64,000 nucleotides of DNA from CAWDJT01 sp963828705 (lineage in GTDB: Bacteria > Desulfobacterota > Syntrophobacteria > Syntrophobacterales > Syntrophobacteraceae), in contig CAWHGA010000015.1 of NCBI GenBank assembly GCA_963828705.1, positions 36,190 to 100,189 on the forward strand, written 5' to 3'. Positions 38,165 to 47,900 of the stretch are shown in pieces; position 1 is the first letter of the stretch; each line of letters starts with the position of its first letter. The notes beneath the pieces are model-generated. The model did not search any database, was not told the DNA's origin, and saw nothing but the letters and a program-made list of their open reading frames with translations. The position numbers and the translations under genes were made by a program.

Positions 38165-39718
38165 ATGGAAGCAGATCAATCCCCTTCTCAAGGGTTTACG
38201 GGAACAGTCAGCCTGCAGCTGACCGACCTGCTGCAGATGTTTTGTCTGTCGCGTGGCGACCTTATGGTGAGGGTCACGTCGGGAGAGGGAGCAGGAACGA
38301 TTTACGTGCGTAGCGGGCAAATTCATCACGCGCAAACCGAGAAAGGGGAGGGCGAATCGGCGTTTTTTGAAATCCTGAGTTGGCGGGACGGGCATTTTGA
38401 GATGCTGCCCTTTCAGGACATCGGCCAGGACACCATCGATAAGCCTTGGGAACACATGCTGCTGGAAGCCATGCGTCAGCGCGATGAAAGTCATGCGAAG
38501 GGGTCGGTCGATGAGGTACTTCCAGGCGAAGCTGATGAATACGGCGATGACCTGTCGGAATGCGCTGCGTTGGAAGAGGAACTGGACCTCGTTTTTGACC
38601 GACTCGAATTCATGGCCCAGGACGATCAGGAGGTTCAGTCTGGGGAGACGACCAGCGAGTCACAGGCACCGGCTACGACTAAAGTTTTGATCGTGGATGA
38701 TTCCTCCTTTTTTGCCAGACAACTGCAGCGGATGTTGGAGGCGGACCCGGATATCGAAGTGGTCGGCGTTGCCAAAAACGGCCAGGATGCCTTGCTGTTT
38801 CTCGCCACCCAACCGAAGGTGGACATCATCACCCTCGATATCAACATGCCTGTGATGCAAGGGGATACGACCCTCAAACACATTATGATTCGGCATCCCA
38901 TCCCGGTTCTGATCCTGAGCAGCTTTCAGCCGCAATCGCTGCCCAAAATCTTTGAATTTCTGCAGGTCGGGGCCATCGATTTTTTCTCCAAACCGGATAC
39001 CCACGAAGATGTGACATTGTATGGCAAACGTCTGCGGGATTTGATCAAACGAACATCCCAGGCTCACGTGTCCCACTTCAAACGCTGGCGCAAGAGCAAA
39101 CCCGACCCATCGTCGCTGCTGGTGCAGGAAAGCATGGTCGGTAAGCAGATCCTGGTGATCCTGGGTGCGGAGGGGGCCTACATGGATTGGTTCCGCCTGC
39201 CACTCAGCAGTTTGGCCGGCAAGGGCCTGGTGATCGGTCTCCAGAAGCTTTCCGACCCATTTCTGGCAAGGTTTTGTCAGCTCATCGAGGAAGGAACCGG
39301 GGCCAAGACCGAACCGCTGGTACGATCCATGTGGTTGAAGCCGGGAGGATTCTTTTTTGGCAACGCCAGCCAGCGAGTGACCTTGAACTTGGTGCCGGAG
39401 ACCATGTCCCTGGGGGTGGAGGTTCCCACCTCACCCGGACTGGCCTGGCACAATGGTGTGTTGTTATGGCTGGAGCAGCTTGCTGCACAGGCTGGCGAGT
39501 GGCTGAGTGTCTGCTGCCTTTCCGCAACTCATCCCCTGCCTGGCGAAACGGTGGAACAACTGTTGAAGTGTAATGTCAGATTGATATTGCCGTCGCCACA
39601 GAGCCTCATGTGCACGGAAATGGTGGAAAGCGTTGCGGCTTTTGCACCACTTTACCCAAAACAAGTGATCTGGGCATCCTTGGAAAGCCTGATGGAGGTT
39701 TGGTTGAGCGATGAATGA
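38165..39718 (+). CDS. DUF4388 (PATAN)-REC-degenerate CheB-like protein
   Basis: Second member of the fusion family. N-terminal DUF4388 (GFTGTVSLQLTDLLQMFCLS; TIYVRSGQIHHAQ), an acidic linker, then a REC domain (KVLIVDDSSFFARQLQ, TLDINMPVMQG, LILSSF, FFSKPD) with intact phospho-Asp. The last 200 residues match the other two proteins only loosely: the CheB Ser motif reads VILGAEGAYMD, and no QHMP His or GMGxDG Asp motif can be found, so the triad is lost. The start is uncertain; ATG 38165 (MEADQSPSQGF) fits the domain start, while TTG/GTG codons at 38120 and 38132 are alternatives. It overlaps the next gene by eight bases. Confidence 0.8.
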   Translation: MEADQSPSQGFTGTVSLQLTDLLQMFCLSRGDLMVRVTSGEGAGTIYVRSGQIHHAQTEKGEGESAFFEILSWRDGHFEMLPFQDIGQDTIDKPWEHMLLEAMRQRDESHAKGSVDEVLPGEADEYGDDLSECAALEEELDLVFDRLEFMAQDDQEVQSGETTSESQAPATTKVLIVDDSSFFARQLQRMLEADPDIEVVGVAKNGQDALLFLATQPKVDIITLDINMPVMQGDTTLKHIMIRHPIPVLILSSFQPQSLPKIFEFLQVGAIDFFSKPDTHEDVTLYGKRLRDLIKRTSQAHVSHFKRWRKSKPDPSSLLVQESMVGKQILVILGAEGAYMDWFRLPLSSLAGKGLVIGLQKLSDPFLARFCQLIEEGTGAKTEPLVRSMWLKPGGFFFGNASQRVTLNLVPETMSLGVEVPTSPGLAWHNGVLLWLEQLAAQAGEWLSVCCLSATHPLPGETVEQLLKCNVRLILPSPQSLMCTEMVESVAAFAPLYPKQVIWASLESLMEVWLSDE

Positions 39719-40769
39719 TGCAACTGAAGCCAACGGCACCACCCTCGTGAAAACCCTCGTGGTTGATGACGCCCCTATGATGCGAAAAGTCATCCAGCAG
39801 ATACTCGGCAAGGATGAGCAGATCAATGTGGTCGGAACCGCGGCCAACGGTCAGGAGTGCCTTGAAAGGATCCTGGAGCTGAAGCCCGATGTGGTAACCC
39901 TGGATATCGATATGCCGGTTATGAATGGGCTTACCGCCATCAAGAACATCATGGTTCGTTATCAAATCCCCATTGTCATCATCAGTTCGTTGGTTCAGGA
40001 TGGATACTTTGCTTTCGAAGCACTGCGGCTGGGGGTTGTGGATTTCGTGCCAAAACCCTCCCGAGTGGCCACCGCCAGCTGGGCTGATGAGGAAGAGTTG
40101 GTAAGGATGCGAGTGCGGCTCGCTGCGACCATGCAGGTGAACCGCATGCGACGGGTGCGGCGCCGGAAAAAGGTGGTGGCCCCGTCCACTTCATCTAACG
40201 TAACCCCTGCCGCTCTGATTGTGATGGGCACCACCCTTGCTGGTCCCAATACCATCATGCATATTGTCACACAGCTGTCGCCCGATTTCCCCGGCGCCAT
40301 TATTGCCCTCCAGGAGATCCATCCGCGGATTTTGATACCGTTCTGCGCCTGTTTTAACGATATCAGCCCGCTGGAAATCGTGCCGGTCACAGGCCCTTGC
40401 CCACTGCGTCGCGGAAAGGTATACTTGGCGTCCACGTTCAAGGGGCTTCGCATGGAACGGTCAGCGGATACTGACGAAACAATCCTGGATGTGACCGAAT
40501 CGGCGGACATGCCCATCGATCAGCTTTTCACTGCCGCCGCCGAGCACTTCCAGCGCAATACCTGTGGCGTTCTGCTTACCGGTGTCGGGATGGATGGGGC
40601 CGATGGTCTGGGTAGAATTCAGGCTGGTGGCGGTCTCACCATTGCCCAGGAACAAGACTGCTGTGTCTATCCAAACCTGGTTGAGAACGCGTTGCGTCAA
40701 CAGGTGGTGGACGTAGTGATGTCCAACCAAGGTATTGCCCACCGTTTGGAGTCGTGGATTCAGGGTTAG
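39711..40769 (+). CDS. CheB-like REC-methylesterase-fold protein with substituted catalytic Ser and His
   Basis: Architecturally a CheB: REC (about 10-130; VVDDAPMMRKV, TLDIDMPVMNG, IIISSL, FVPKPS), basic linker (NRMRRVRRRKK), and esterase-fold domain. But IGASTGG reads MGTTLAGP, with Thr175 at the nucleophile, and QHMP reads QEIH, with Glu202 at the His position (a His lies two residues later). Asp295 in GVGMDGADG is kept. Thr could conceivably act as a nucleophile, but the missing His argues against normal esterase activity. Length is 352 residues. It is translationally coupled to the preceding gene. Confidence 0.83.
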   Translation: MNDATEANGTTLVKTLVVDDAPMMRKVIQQILGKDEQINVVGTAANGQECLERILELKPDVVTLDIDMPVMNGLTAIKNIMVRYQIPIVIISSLVQDGYFAFEALRLGVVDFVPKPSRVATASWADEEELVRMRVRLAATMQVNRMRRVRRRKKVVAPSTSSNVTPAALIVMGTTLAGPNTIMHIVTQLSPDFPGAIIALQEIHPRILIPFCACFNDISPLEIVPVTGPCPLRRGKVYLASTFKGLRMERSADTDETILDVTESADMPIDQLFTAAAEHFQRNTCGVLLTGVGMDGADGLGRIQAGGGLTIAQEQDCCVYPNLVENALRQQVVDVVMSNQGIAHRLESWIQG

Positions 40770-40838
40770 GGGTCCACCGGGGCATTGGCTGGAGCGGTTC
40801 GAGACAGGAGGCTGAGGAGTGTCTTGGGTGATGTGCGA

Positions 40839-41456
40839 CTAGCCCTGAGAGCTTTTCAGCCTCAGAGTCACGTTGCGGATCATGCGTTTGCTGATTTCCC
40901 GCAGCGTTTCATAAACGCCTTCCCCACGCAGGGCGCTGGCTTTGAAGGCGGGTACACCAAGCTCGCGGTTTAAGTCATTTTGCATCTCTGCGATGCTCAA
41001 AATGGGGATATTGGATTCAGCCAGATCCCGCTTGTTGTATTGCAGGACCAGGGGAACCTCGTGAATGCTTAGCTTTTCATCGCTGAGGTTTTCCGCCAGG
41101 TTCCTTATGCTTTCGATGTTGGGATCCTGTTGGACGCGCAGCGAATCAGCAACGAACACTATGCCGTCGACGCCGCGCAGGACCAGTTTGCGGGTATCGT
41201 TGTACAGTACCTGACCCGGAACTGTGTAGATCTGGATCCTGATGGTCAGGTTCATGATTTTGCCGATGGTGAGGGGCAGAAAGTCGAAAAACAGAGTGCG
41301 GTCACCGCGGGTATCGATGGTTACCATCTTGCCGCAGACGTCTCTGGACATAGTTTTGTGAATGTGCAGGACGTTGGTGGTCTTGCCTCCCCGTCCCGGA
41401 CCATAGAACACCAGTTTGGCTCGTATTTCCTTCCGCTTGAGATCGATAAAAGCCAC
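40839..41456 (-). CDS. mglA: MglA-family small Ras-like GTPase
   Basis: Cell-polarity GTPase of 205 residues. GTG 41456 is preferred: AAGGA is seven bases upstream and the product then begins MAFIDLKRKEIRAKLVFYG, like MglA. The P-loop is GPGRGGKTTN (19-28), the switch region RTLFFDFLPL, G3 region YTVPGQVLYNDTRK, and the base-recognition motif NKRDL. Conserved FDFLPL and TVPGQ are MglA hallmarks. It follows the roadblock gene by 16 bases and converges on the chemosensory genes. MglA controls pole-specific motility machines in Myxococcus. Confidence 0.9.
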   Translation of the reverse strand: MAFIDLKRKEIRAKLVFYGPGRGGKTTNVLHIHKTMSRDVCGKMVTIDTRGDRTLFFDFLPLTIGKIMNLTIRIQIYTVPGQVLYNDTRKLVLRGVDGIVFVADSLRVQQDPNIESIRNLAENLSDEKLSIHEVPLVLQYNKRDLAESNIPILSIAEMQNDLNRELGVPAFKASALRGEGVYETLREISKRMIRNVTLRLKSSQG

Positions 41457-41472
41457 TGAAGAGTCCTTATAC

Positions 41473-41865
41473 TTATATCGCTTCCAGAACCGGCAGCATT
41501 TGTTCAATGGCCTTTATTGACCCTAACCGAACCAGCCCCAAGGATACCTCGTTACTGAAGAGAGTCACTAAGATGAAATCCTGATTGATACGGCCAAAAT
41601 GAATGTTGAAGCGGGACCCCTTATGGAACAACAAAGTAAAATCCTTTTCCCCTATCAGTTTGGCGATTCTTTCCGTCGCAGCAAAATTGGCCGACAACAG
41701 TGCGGCAAGTGGCATTATATCTTCCGGGGGAAACTCGCCCCCTTCGGTAATAAGGTTTCCCGAGGAGTCTACGATGAAGGCGTGGTCAACTCCGTGGTCC
41801 AAGAGTTCATTCTGCAGAATCTGCTCGAGTTTGCTGATGCTATCTTGGGTCAGGATTAAGTCCAT
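41473..41865 (-). CDS. Roadblock/LC7 domain protein (MglB-like)
   Basis: 130-residue protein with a single roadblock fold: ILQNELLDHGVDHAFIVDSSG, LAALLSANFAATERIAKLIGE, NIHFGRINQDFILVTLF (first and second strings run slightly apart). Such proteins act as GTPase-activating partners of MglA. The gene directly upstream of mglA, same direction, supports that pairing. The frame is intact and the length is usual. Confidence 0.88.
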   Translation of the reverse strand: MDLILTQDSISKLEQILQNELLDHGVDHAFIVDSSGNLITEGGEFPPEDIMPLAALLSANFAATERIAKLIGEKDFTLLFHKGSRFNIHFGRINQDFILVTLFSNEVSLGLVRLGSIKAIEQMLPVLEAI

Positions 41866-42568
41866 GAGAACCCCTTATGATCTCAATATTCATTCTTGGC
41901 TTGATCAACCCCGGGTTGAACCTATGACATCTTGCCGCCTTCCGGGGGCAAGTTCAATGTATGTCCCTTGATGTTCTTTCACCAAGCCCAGAATCCCAAA
42001 CCTTGCTGCAAACAACACCGACAGATCGACACTTTGTGCAACCAGAGCGGCGTCCCCGTACCTTCATATTCTGTTCAAATCTCAATAAAATCGTCTGCAG
42101 GAAGAAGGCAGGGCCACTCTATAGGCAAATGGTGGCTATGTCAAGACGGCTTGCATTTGGCTTGAATATTGGATTCAGGCGAATTGCGGGCATGCTCCAG
42201 GTGATCAATCCTGACGGCAGTAAAGCCATAACCAGGTGAAATCCGCCTTCCGGATGCCTTATTGTCCGACCAATGACAGTGCCGCAGGAGGGAGCTGAAT
42301 ATATTCAGCAAGTAAGACCGCTGGATACCCTTTGGATGCGCACCACGTTTGTGGTAGATTTCCATTAAAGCAAAGATCGGGACTCCAGTGTGTTGGAATA
42401 TGTGTGTTGACCCAAGCCCGCTGGATGGTGATTTGTTCAGAACTGTGTGCAGTGCCCCTGAGTGAGACGGTCCGAAGGTAAACTGCCGGTTATGTCGGTC
42501 AGCGATAGGTGAAGCACTTGGGCAGTGGGGAAGTGCCGCGACCGCGACGGCCCTGGTATGAGGGATTA
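41866..42568. other. Intergenic region with no recognised gene
   Basis: About 700 bases between the divergent roadblock and CDF genes. Several open frames up to 92 codons exist, but none has a ribosome-binding site with sensible composition, a motif, or a matching reading frame elsewhere. No tRNA, hairpin-plus-T terminator or repeat array was seen. It should contain two divergent promoters. Confidence 0.5.
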
Positions 42569-43660
42569 ATGGACCACAGTATTGCAAAGTACTCCAGGCA
42601 GCGCTTAGGGTTTGTCGGCGCATCTGTGCTGGTTAGCCTTGTCCTTTTGAACGTCAAGTTCTATGCGTATTGGCTGACGGGATCGAGCGCCATCCTTTCG
42701 GATGCCCTCGAATCCATTATCAATGTGGTGGCGAGCGGTTTTGCCCTGTGGAGCGTCTACTTGGCCTCGCAGCCGCCCGACCCGAATCACCCATACGGCC
42801 ATGGCAAAATCGAATACTTCTCAGCAGGCTTTGAAGGTGCTCTGATCATTCTCGCCGCGGTGGGGATCTGTTACGAAGCTGCGCCACGTCTTTGGCAGTC
42901 CCGTGAGTTGGTCCAGCTGGGCAAAGGACTGCTAGTGCTGACCAGTACGGCTGCTGTGAACCTGGTTCTGGGAATTGTCCTGGTACGGGCTGGGAAACGC
43001 ACCCAATCGCTGACCCTGACCGCAGACGGCAGGCACGTGCTGACGGATGTGTACACTACCGGTGGGGTCCTGGTCGGTCTGGGCCTGGCCTGGTTTACCC
43101 GGTGGTATTGGCTGGATGGGTTGATCGCCTGTATCGTTGCTATCAACATTCTGATCACCGGTTGGCAGCTTGTTCGCGTGGCCTTTGCGGGATTGATGAA
43201 CGAGACCGATCCCCGTCTGTTAGAGGAGATCTCTGCCATTTTATCCCAGCATCGCAAGGACCACTGGATCGATATTCACAAACTTCGTGCCTGGCGCTCA
43301 GGGGAGCGAGTCCACCTGGACTTTCACCTGATCATGCCGCGCGATATGACTCTGGACAGAGGGCACCACGAAGTGAAGGAGCTGGAGAACATCTTTAGAG
43401 ACCACTTCCAGGTTCCGACGGACATTCTCATTCACGTGGACCCGTGCACCCAGGGGGAATGTCCCATCTGTGGTCATGCCCCATGTATTCTTCGGGGAGA
43501 ACCCACTAACCATCAGCGCCTATGGCAATGTGAGGAGGTCACCATGGACGTTGAAGGTCGAGTTCCGGTTTTGGGCAATGTGCTGCAAAACCTAGTCGAA
43601 TATTGCTTGGGCGCCTCCAAGGTGTCTGAGTTCGTGACGACGCTTACTTTTTCGAGCTGA
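42569..43660 (+). CDS. Cation diffusion facilitator (CDF) metal exporter
   Basis: Proton/metal antiporter probably exporting Zn, Fe, Mn or similar. ATG 42569 has GAGGGA just upstream; an in-frame upstream start gives an unlikely extension. The 363-residue protein shows SSAILSDALESIINVVAS, HPYGHGKIEYFSA and ADGRHVLTDVYTTGGV, where the H-x3-D pair forms the transport site, then a cytoplasmic ferredoxin-like domain (VHLDFHLIMPRDM; ILIHVDPC). After it comes a Cys-rich tail, DPCTQGECPICGHAPC, able to form an extra metal site. Metal specificity is not clear. Confidence 0.88.
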   Translation: MDHSIAKYSRQRLGFVGASVLVSLVLLNVKFYAYWLTGSSAILSDALESIINVVASGFALWSVYLASQPPDPNHPYGHGKIEYFSAGFEGALIILAAVGICYEAAPRLWQSRELVQLGKGLLVLTSTAAVNLVLGIVLVRAGKRTQSLTLTADGRHVLTDVYTTGGVLVGLGLAWFTRWYWLDGLIACIVAINILITGWQLVRVAFAGLMNETDPRLLEEISAILSQHRKDHWIDIHKLRAWRSGERVHLDFHLIMPRDMTLDRGHHEVKELENIFRDHFQVPTDILIHVDPCTQGECPICGHAPCILRGEPTNHQRLWQCEEVTMDVEGRVPVLGNVLQNLVEYCLGASKVSEFVTTLTFSS

Positions 43661-43834
43661 TCGAATCCCAACTGGCCTGCCTATCCCCTCCGCTTCAGAG
43701 ACTCTCTTGGTTCGCATTGCACTGCTATAGCGTCGACAAACCAGCCGAGCGACCGGGCGCCCTGTACTGGACGTTTGGGATGATCCCGGGTGGAGGCAAA
43801 ATGAACGGGCGGACTTCAATAAAGGAGGATAAAG

Positions 43835-44746
43835 ATGCGTATCGTAGTCATGGGCCAAGCGGCATTTGGTGCTAAATTCCTCGAAGAGATTGCATCCAAG
43901 GAAAATCTGATCGCGGTTTACGGCCCGCCGGATTCACCCAAGGGGAAAGCGGATGCTATCAAAGAGACGGCTGCAACCAAAAACCTGCCGTACTTCGCGC
44001 CTAAGAGTTACAAAGACCCCGAAGTGCTTGCCGAATTTCGGCAACTGCAGCCGGATCTCTTGATCATGGCTTTCGTCACCGCCATCATTCCCATTGGGTT
44101 CTTGAACGTGCCGACCAAGGGAGCCATCTGCTACCATCCTTCTCTGTTGCCGCGCCATCGTGGAGCCAGCGCCATCAACTGGGCGGTGATCATGGGAGAT
44201 ACCAGAACAGGGCTCACCATCTTTTGGCCAGACGGCGGCATCGACACTGGTGCCATTCTCCTGCAAAGGGAAATAGCGATTGGTCCGGAGGACACCACCG
44301 GTTCTCTCTATTTCAACCATCTGTTCCCCATGGGGATAAGCGCCTTGATGGAGTCGGTGGATCTGATTAAGGCGGGCAACGCGCCACGTTTGCTTCAAGA
44401 TGAGACACGGGCTACCTACGAACCGGTATGTGACGACAAGGTTGCCGGCATAGATTGGGGCAAGCCTGGGAAGGAGGTTTTTAATCTAGTGCGGGGTTGT
44501 GACCCCCAGCCGGGAGCGTTTGGTATGCTCGGTGGTCAGCGGGTCCACTTCTACAACTCGAAACTTGAGTCTGTTCAACATTCCAACCCTCCCGGTACGG
44601 TTGTTCGGTGCGATGAAAAAGGTTTGACCATCGCCGTCATCGACGGTCTCCTGGAAATTGCCAAGGTCCGACCCGCCGGGGGAGCCAAGACATCGGCGCT
44701 GGACTTCATTTCCAGTGCTGGTCTCAAGGTGGGTGATCGGTTCTGA
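43835..44746 (+). CDS. Formyltransferase-fold protein resembling the hydrolase domain of 10-formyl-THF dehydrogenase
   Basis: 303-residue protein of the formyl-tetrahydrofolate fold with both N-terminal catalytic and C-terminal barrel domains. AAAGGAGG precedes ATG 43835. The active-site loop reads CYHPSLLPRHRGAS, with His101 and Asp137 (DGGIDTG) 36 residues apart as in mammalian ALDH1L1 (His106/Asp142). The Asn that precedes the His in Met-tRNA formyltransferase is replaced (C-Y-H), so Fmt function is unlikely. It probably releases formate from, or transfers formyl from, 10-formyl-THF. It is monocistronic. Confidence 0.78.
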   Translation: MRIVVMGQAAFGAKFLEEIASKENLIAVYGPPDSPKGKADAIKETAATKNLPYFAPKSYKDPEVLAEFRQLQPDLLIMAFVTAIIPIGFLNVPTKGAICYHPSLLPRHRGASAINWAVIMGDTRTGLTIFWPDGGIDTGAILLQREIAIGPEDTTGSLYFNHLFPMGISALMESVDLIKAGNAPRLLQDETRATYEPVCDDKVAGIDWGKPGKEVFNLVRGCDPQPGAFGMLGGQRVHFYNSKLESVQHSNPPGTVVRCDEKGLTIAVIDGLLEIAKVRPAGGAKTSALDFISSAGLKVGDRF

Positions 44747-44824
44747 AAGCACGGCAACGGAGGCTGGTAAGAGCTTAGACCCAACGCAGTTGACTTCAGT
44801 AAATTCACATTGTCCCACACTGTC

Positions 44825-44844
44825 ACCCCGGCGCAAGCCGGGGT
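44825..44844. repeat. GNRA-loop palindrome, possible dispersed repeat
   Basis: ACCCCGGC-GCAA-GCCGGGGT: a perfect 8-bp stem with a GCAA tetraloop, in the gap between convergent genes. This type of CCGGCGnAAGCCGG palindrome is common as a dispersed intergenic repeat in proteobacteria. It may also act as a bidirectional terminator here. Confidence 0.6.
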
Positions 44845-44948
44845 CCGTGCGCCTGGGAGCAGGCGCGATCAGAGCGGCTACCGGGAGCCTGTCACGCTGG
44901 GCGGGCAGCATAAAAGCGATGACAGGGCGCGTCAGGTATGCGGTAAAC

Positions 44949-47900
44949 CTATCCCACAACCGTCCCGATGCCCCATTTTTCAATAGCCTCCAGCAATTGA
45001 TCGACCTTGATGGGTTTGGATATGTAGTCGTCCATGCCGGCATCGAAACAGCGCTCCCGGTCGCCTTTCAGGGCGTGTGCCGTGAGCGCGATAATGGGAA
45101 TACGGTTGCCGCTAATGGCTTCTTGTTGCCGAATCAGCCGAGTGGCCTCCAGACCGTCCATGTCGGGCATCTGGATGTCCATCAGGATCAGGTCGAAGCG
45201 ACTCAGTTCCAGTGCCTTGAGGACTTCCAGACCATTTTCGACCACCGTTACCCGATGGCCGTGTTTTCCCAGGACGCGAGCCGCCAGTCGCTGATTCACC
45301 AGGTTATCTTCTGCCAGGAGTAGATGCAAACTTGGGAAGGCTGTTGTGGAGTCTTGCGCAGTGATTCCGGGGCCAGCTTGCGCTCTGGTTGGCAGATGGA
45401 CGCCGACTGCCATTGCTGCGGCTTCCGGCAAAGCAAAGCGGGCTGTGAAGTGAAAGCAACTCCCTTTGCCCTCCTCACTCTCAACCCAGATATGTCCTCC
45501 CATGCTCTCTACGAGATGTCGCGATATGGCCAAGCCGAGGCCGGTGCCACCAAAGCGGCGGGTGATGGAGCTATCCACCTGAGTGAAGCTCTCGAATACC
45601 GCCCCCAACTTCTCGTGGGGAATGCCAATTCCGGTATCTGCAACTGAAAACCGCAACAACGCGGATGCCGAGGTCAGTTCCTGAATTCCGATAGAGAAAC
45701 TGATGTGGCCCTCACTGGTGAACTTGATGGCGTTGTCCAAGAGGTTGATCAGAACCTGGCTCAGCCGGACCGGATCACCCACCAATTCCGCGGGCATATC
45801 CGGGGATATATCCCGAATGAAACGGAGGTTCTTGTCCTGGATCCTCGCTGCCGAAGCGCCAAGAACGCTGTGCAGGGTCTCTTCAAGCGCAAACTGAACA
45901 TGGTCAAGTTCCAGTTTGCCGGCTTCGATCTTGGAAAAGTCGAGAATCTCGTTAATGATATTGAGCAAATGATCGGCTGAGCTCTGGATCATTTGAAGGC
46001 ACTCGCTTTGTTCCGTGGTGAGCGAGCCTTCACCCAGGATCTGGCCCAGCCCGATAATGGCGTGCATGGGGGTGCGGATTTCATGGCTCATGTTGGCAAT
46101 GAATTCGCTCTTGGTGCGGCTTGCCAGTTCCGCTTTGATCCTGGCTTCCACCAGCGAGGTGATGTCTACCAAATTGATCAGAACCCCTTCGTACTGATTG
46201 CCTCTAAAAATGGCCTGGGTGCGGACTGTGACCACCGAGGAGTCGATGGTGGTATCCAGGGATGCCGGGTGTTTTCGCTCGCCCCCCTGGTATTCCTTTA
46301 TGATACTGCGCAGGCGTTCACCGAGTTCGCCCTGAAAGATGTCCCATATGGAATGGTGGAGCACTTCATGGTGCTGTTTCCCAACAAAGTTACAGAAGTA
46401 ATCATTGACTTCCACGATATGATCAAATGCGTCCGCAAAGACCACTCCTTCTTCCATCACCGAAATGATTGACGCCAACCTGGCTGATTCCAGTTCGGCT
46501 TGGGTCTTGGCCAGACGAAGTTCCTCTTCCATCCGCTTCCGCGGTGTGATGTCTCGCAGCACCCCTTCCAAACCGGTCTCATTGCCTTCTTGGTCTTTGA
46601 ATAACTGGATATTGGATGAAAACACCATCAGGGAACCATCTTTGCGTTTCAGTTTCAACTCGTAGTCAACCGCCCGCCCGCCACCTTCTCGAACAGCCTC
46701 CATCATCTCCGGCATCCTGCTGGAATCAGGGTAAAGTTCGACGATCATGTTCTTCCCAACGATCTCGTCGGTTGTATAGCCCAGCATGTCGGCGAGTTTT
46801 TCATTAGTGAACAGCAAGGTCCCATGGATGTCGCGGCGGAAGTAACCGTCGAGCAGGTTTTCAAAGATGGTTCGGTAGCGTTCCTCCGATCGGCGAAGGG
46901 CGTCCTCCATCCGTTTGCGATCACTGATGTCTCGCATGATGACCTGGAGTATGGGTTTGCCATCGACATCCACCCGAGTCAGCAACACCTCGGTGGGGAT
47001 TAGGGACCCGTCGCTGCGGCGGTGGGTCCATTCAAACCGCCCTGATCCGCGCAGCATCGTTTGCGCAATGAGCCGAACCGCGGCTTCGCGCGAATTCTCC
47101 CCGGTGGGCTGAAATGTGGGAGACAGTTCGTGCGGCCGCTTGTTACGGAGCGACAGACGATTCTTGAACCCAAACAGACGTAGTGCCATATCGTTGCAGT
47201 CGATAAACCCATGGGTTGGGTCCAGTAACAGGAAGGCATCGGCTGAAGACTCATAGAGGGTTCGAAAGAGCCGCTCAGACTGGGTGAGTTTTTGGTTGAT
47301 TCTGCGATTTTGATGGATCCATAAGAATGTCCCACCGATGGCCACGGCCAGAAGCCCTCCGAGGGCAATCGCCATGTATTGGGTCTGTCTCACCGGGTAA
47401 GTCTCGGTGAAGGCGAGCAAACGCCAGTCGATGTTAGCAAGCGGCTGAGCTTTGAAGAAGTACTCCCGGGATTCAATTTGGGCGCTGGGATTTTCATGGA
47501 AAAACCGTATTCCTGACCAACGCAACTGATAGTCGCCATAATGGCGAGTCTCCAACAAAGTGGACCGGAGTTCCGGGGTGATGGGGTCGATGGTAAGCCC
47601 TTCCCATTGCGGTTGGCTACTTAGCAGAACGACCCCATTGGCATCCACGAGCATGATCAAGGCTTGAGAAGCCGTAAATTTCTCTTCCAGTCCATCTAAT
47701 TCGTCTTTGGTCACCAGCACACCGAGAAGCTGTTCGCCCACAAGCACCGGATAGGAAACGAAGAGACCTCGTTTGCCCGTGGTGACTCCGACATGGAACG
47801 ACATGGAGATCGTCCCCTGCATCGCTTCCTTGAAATATTCACGGAAGGAGTAATCGTGTCCCACAAAGCTGTAGGGAGTTTTGTGGTTGGAAGCAGCCAG

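Noticed and set aside
41961..42239. 92-codon frame in the gap before the CDF gene
   Set aside because: No ribosome-binding site, odd composition and no motif; treated as non-coding.
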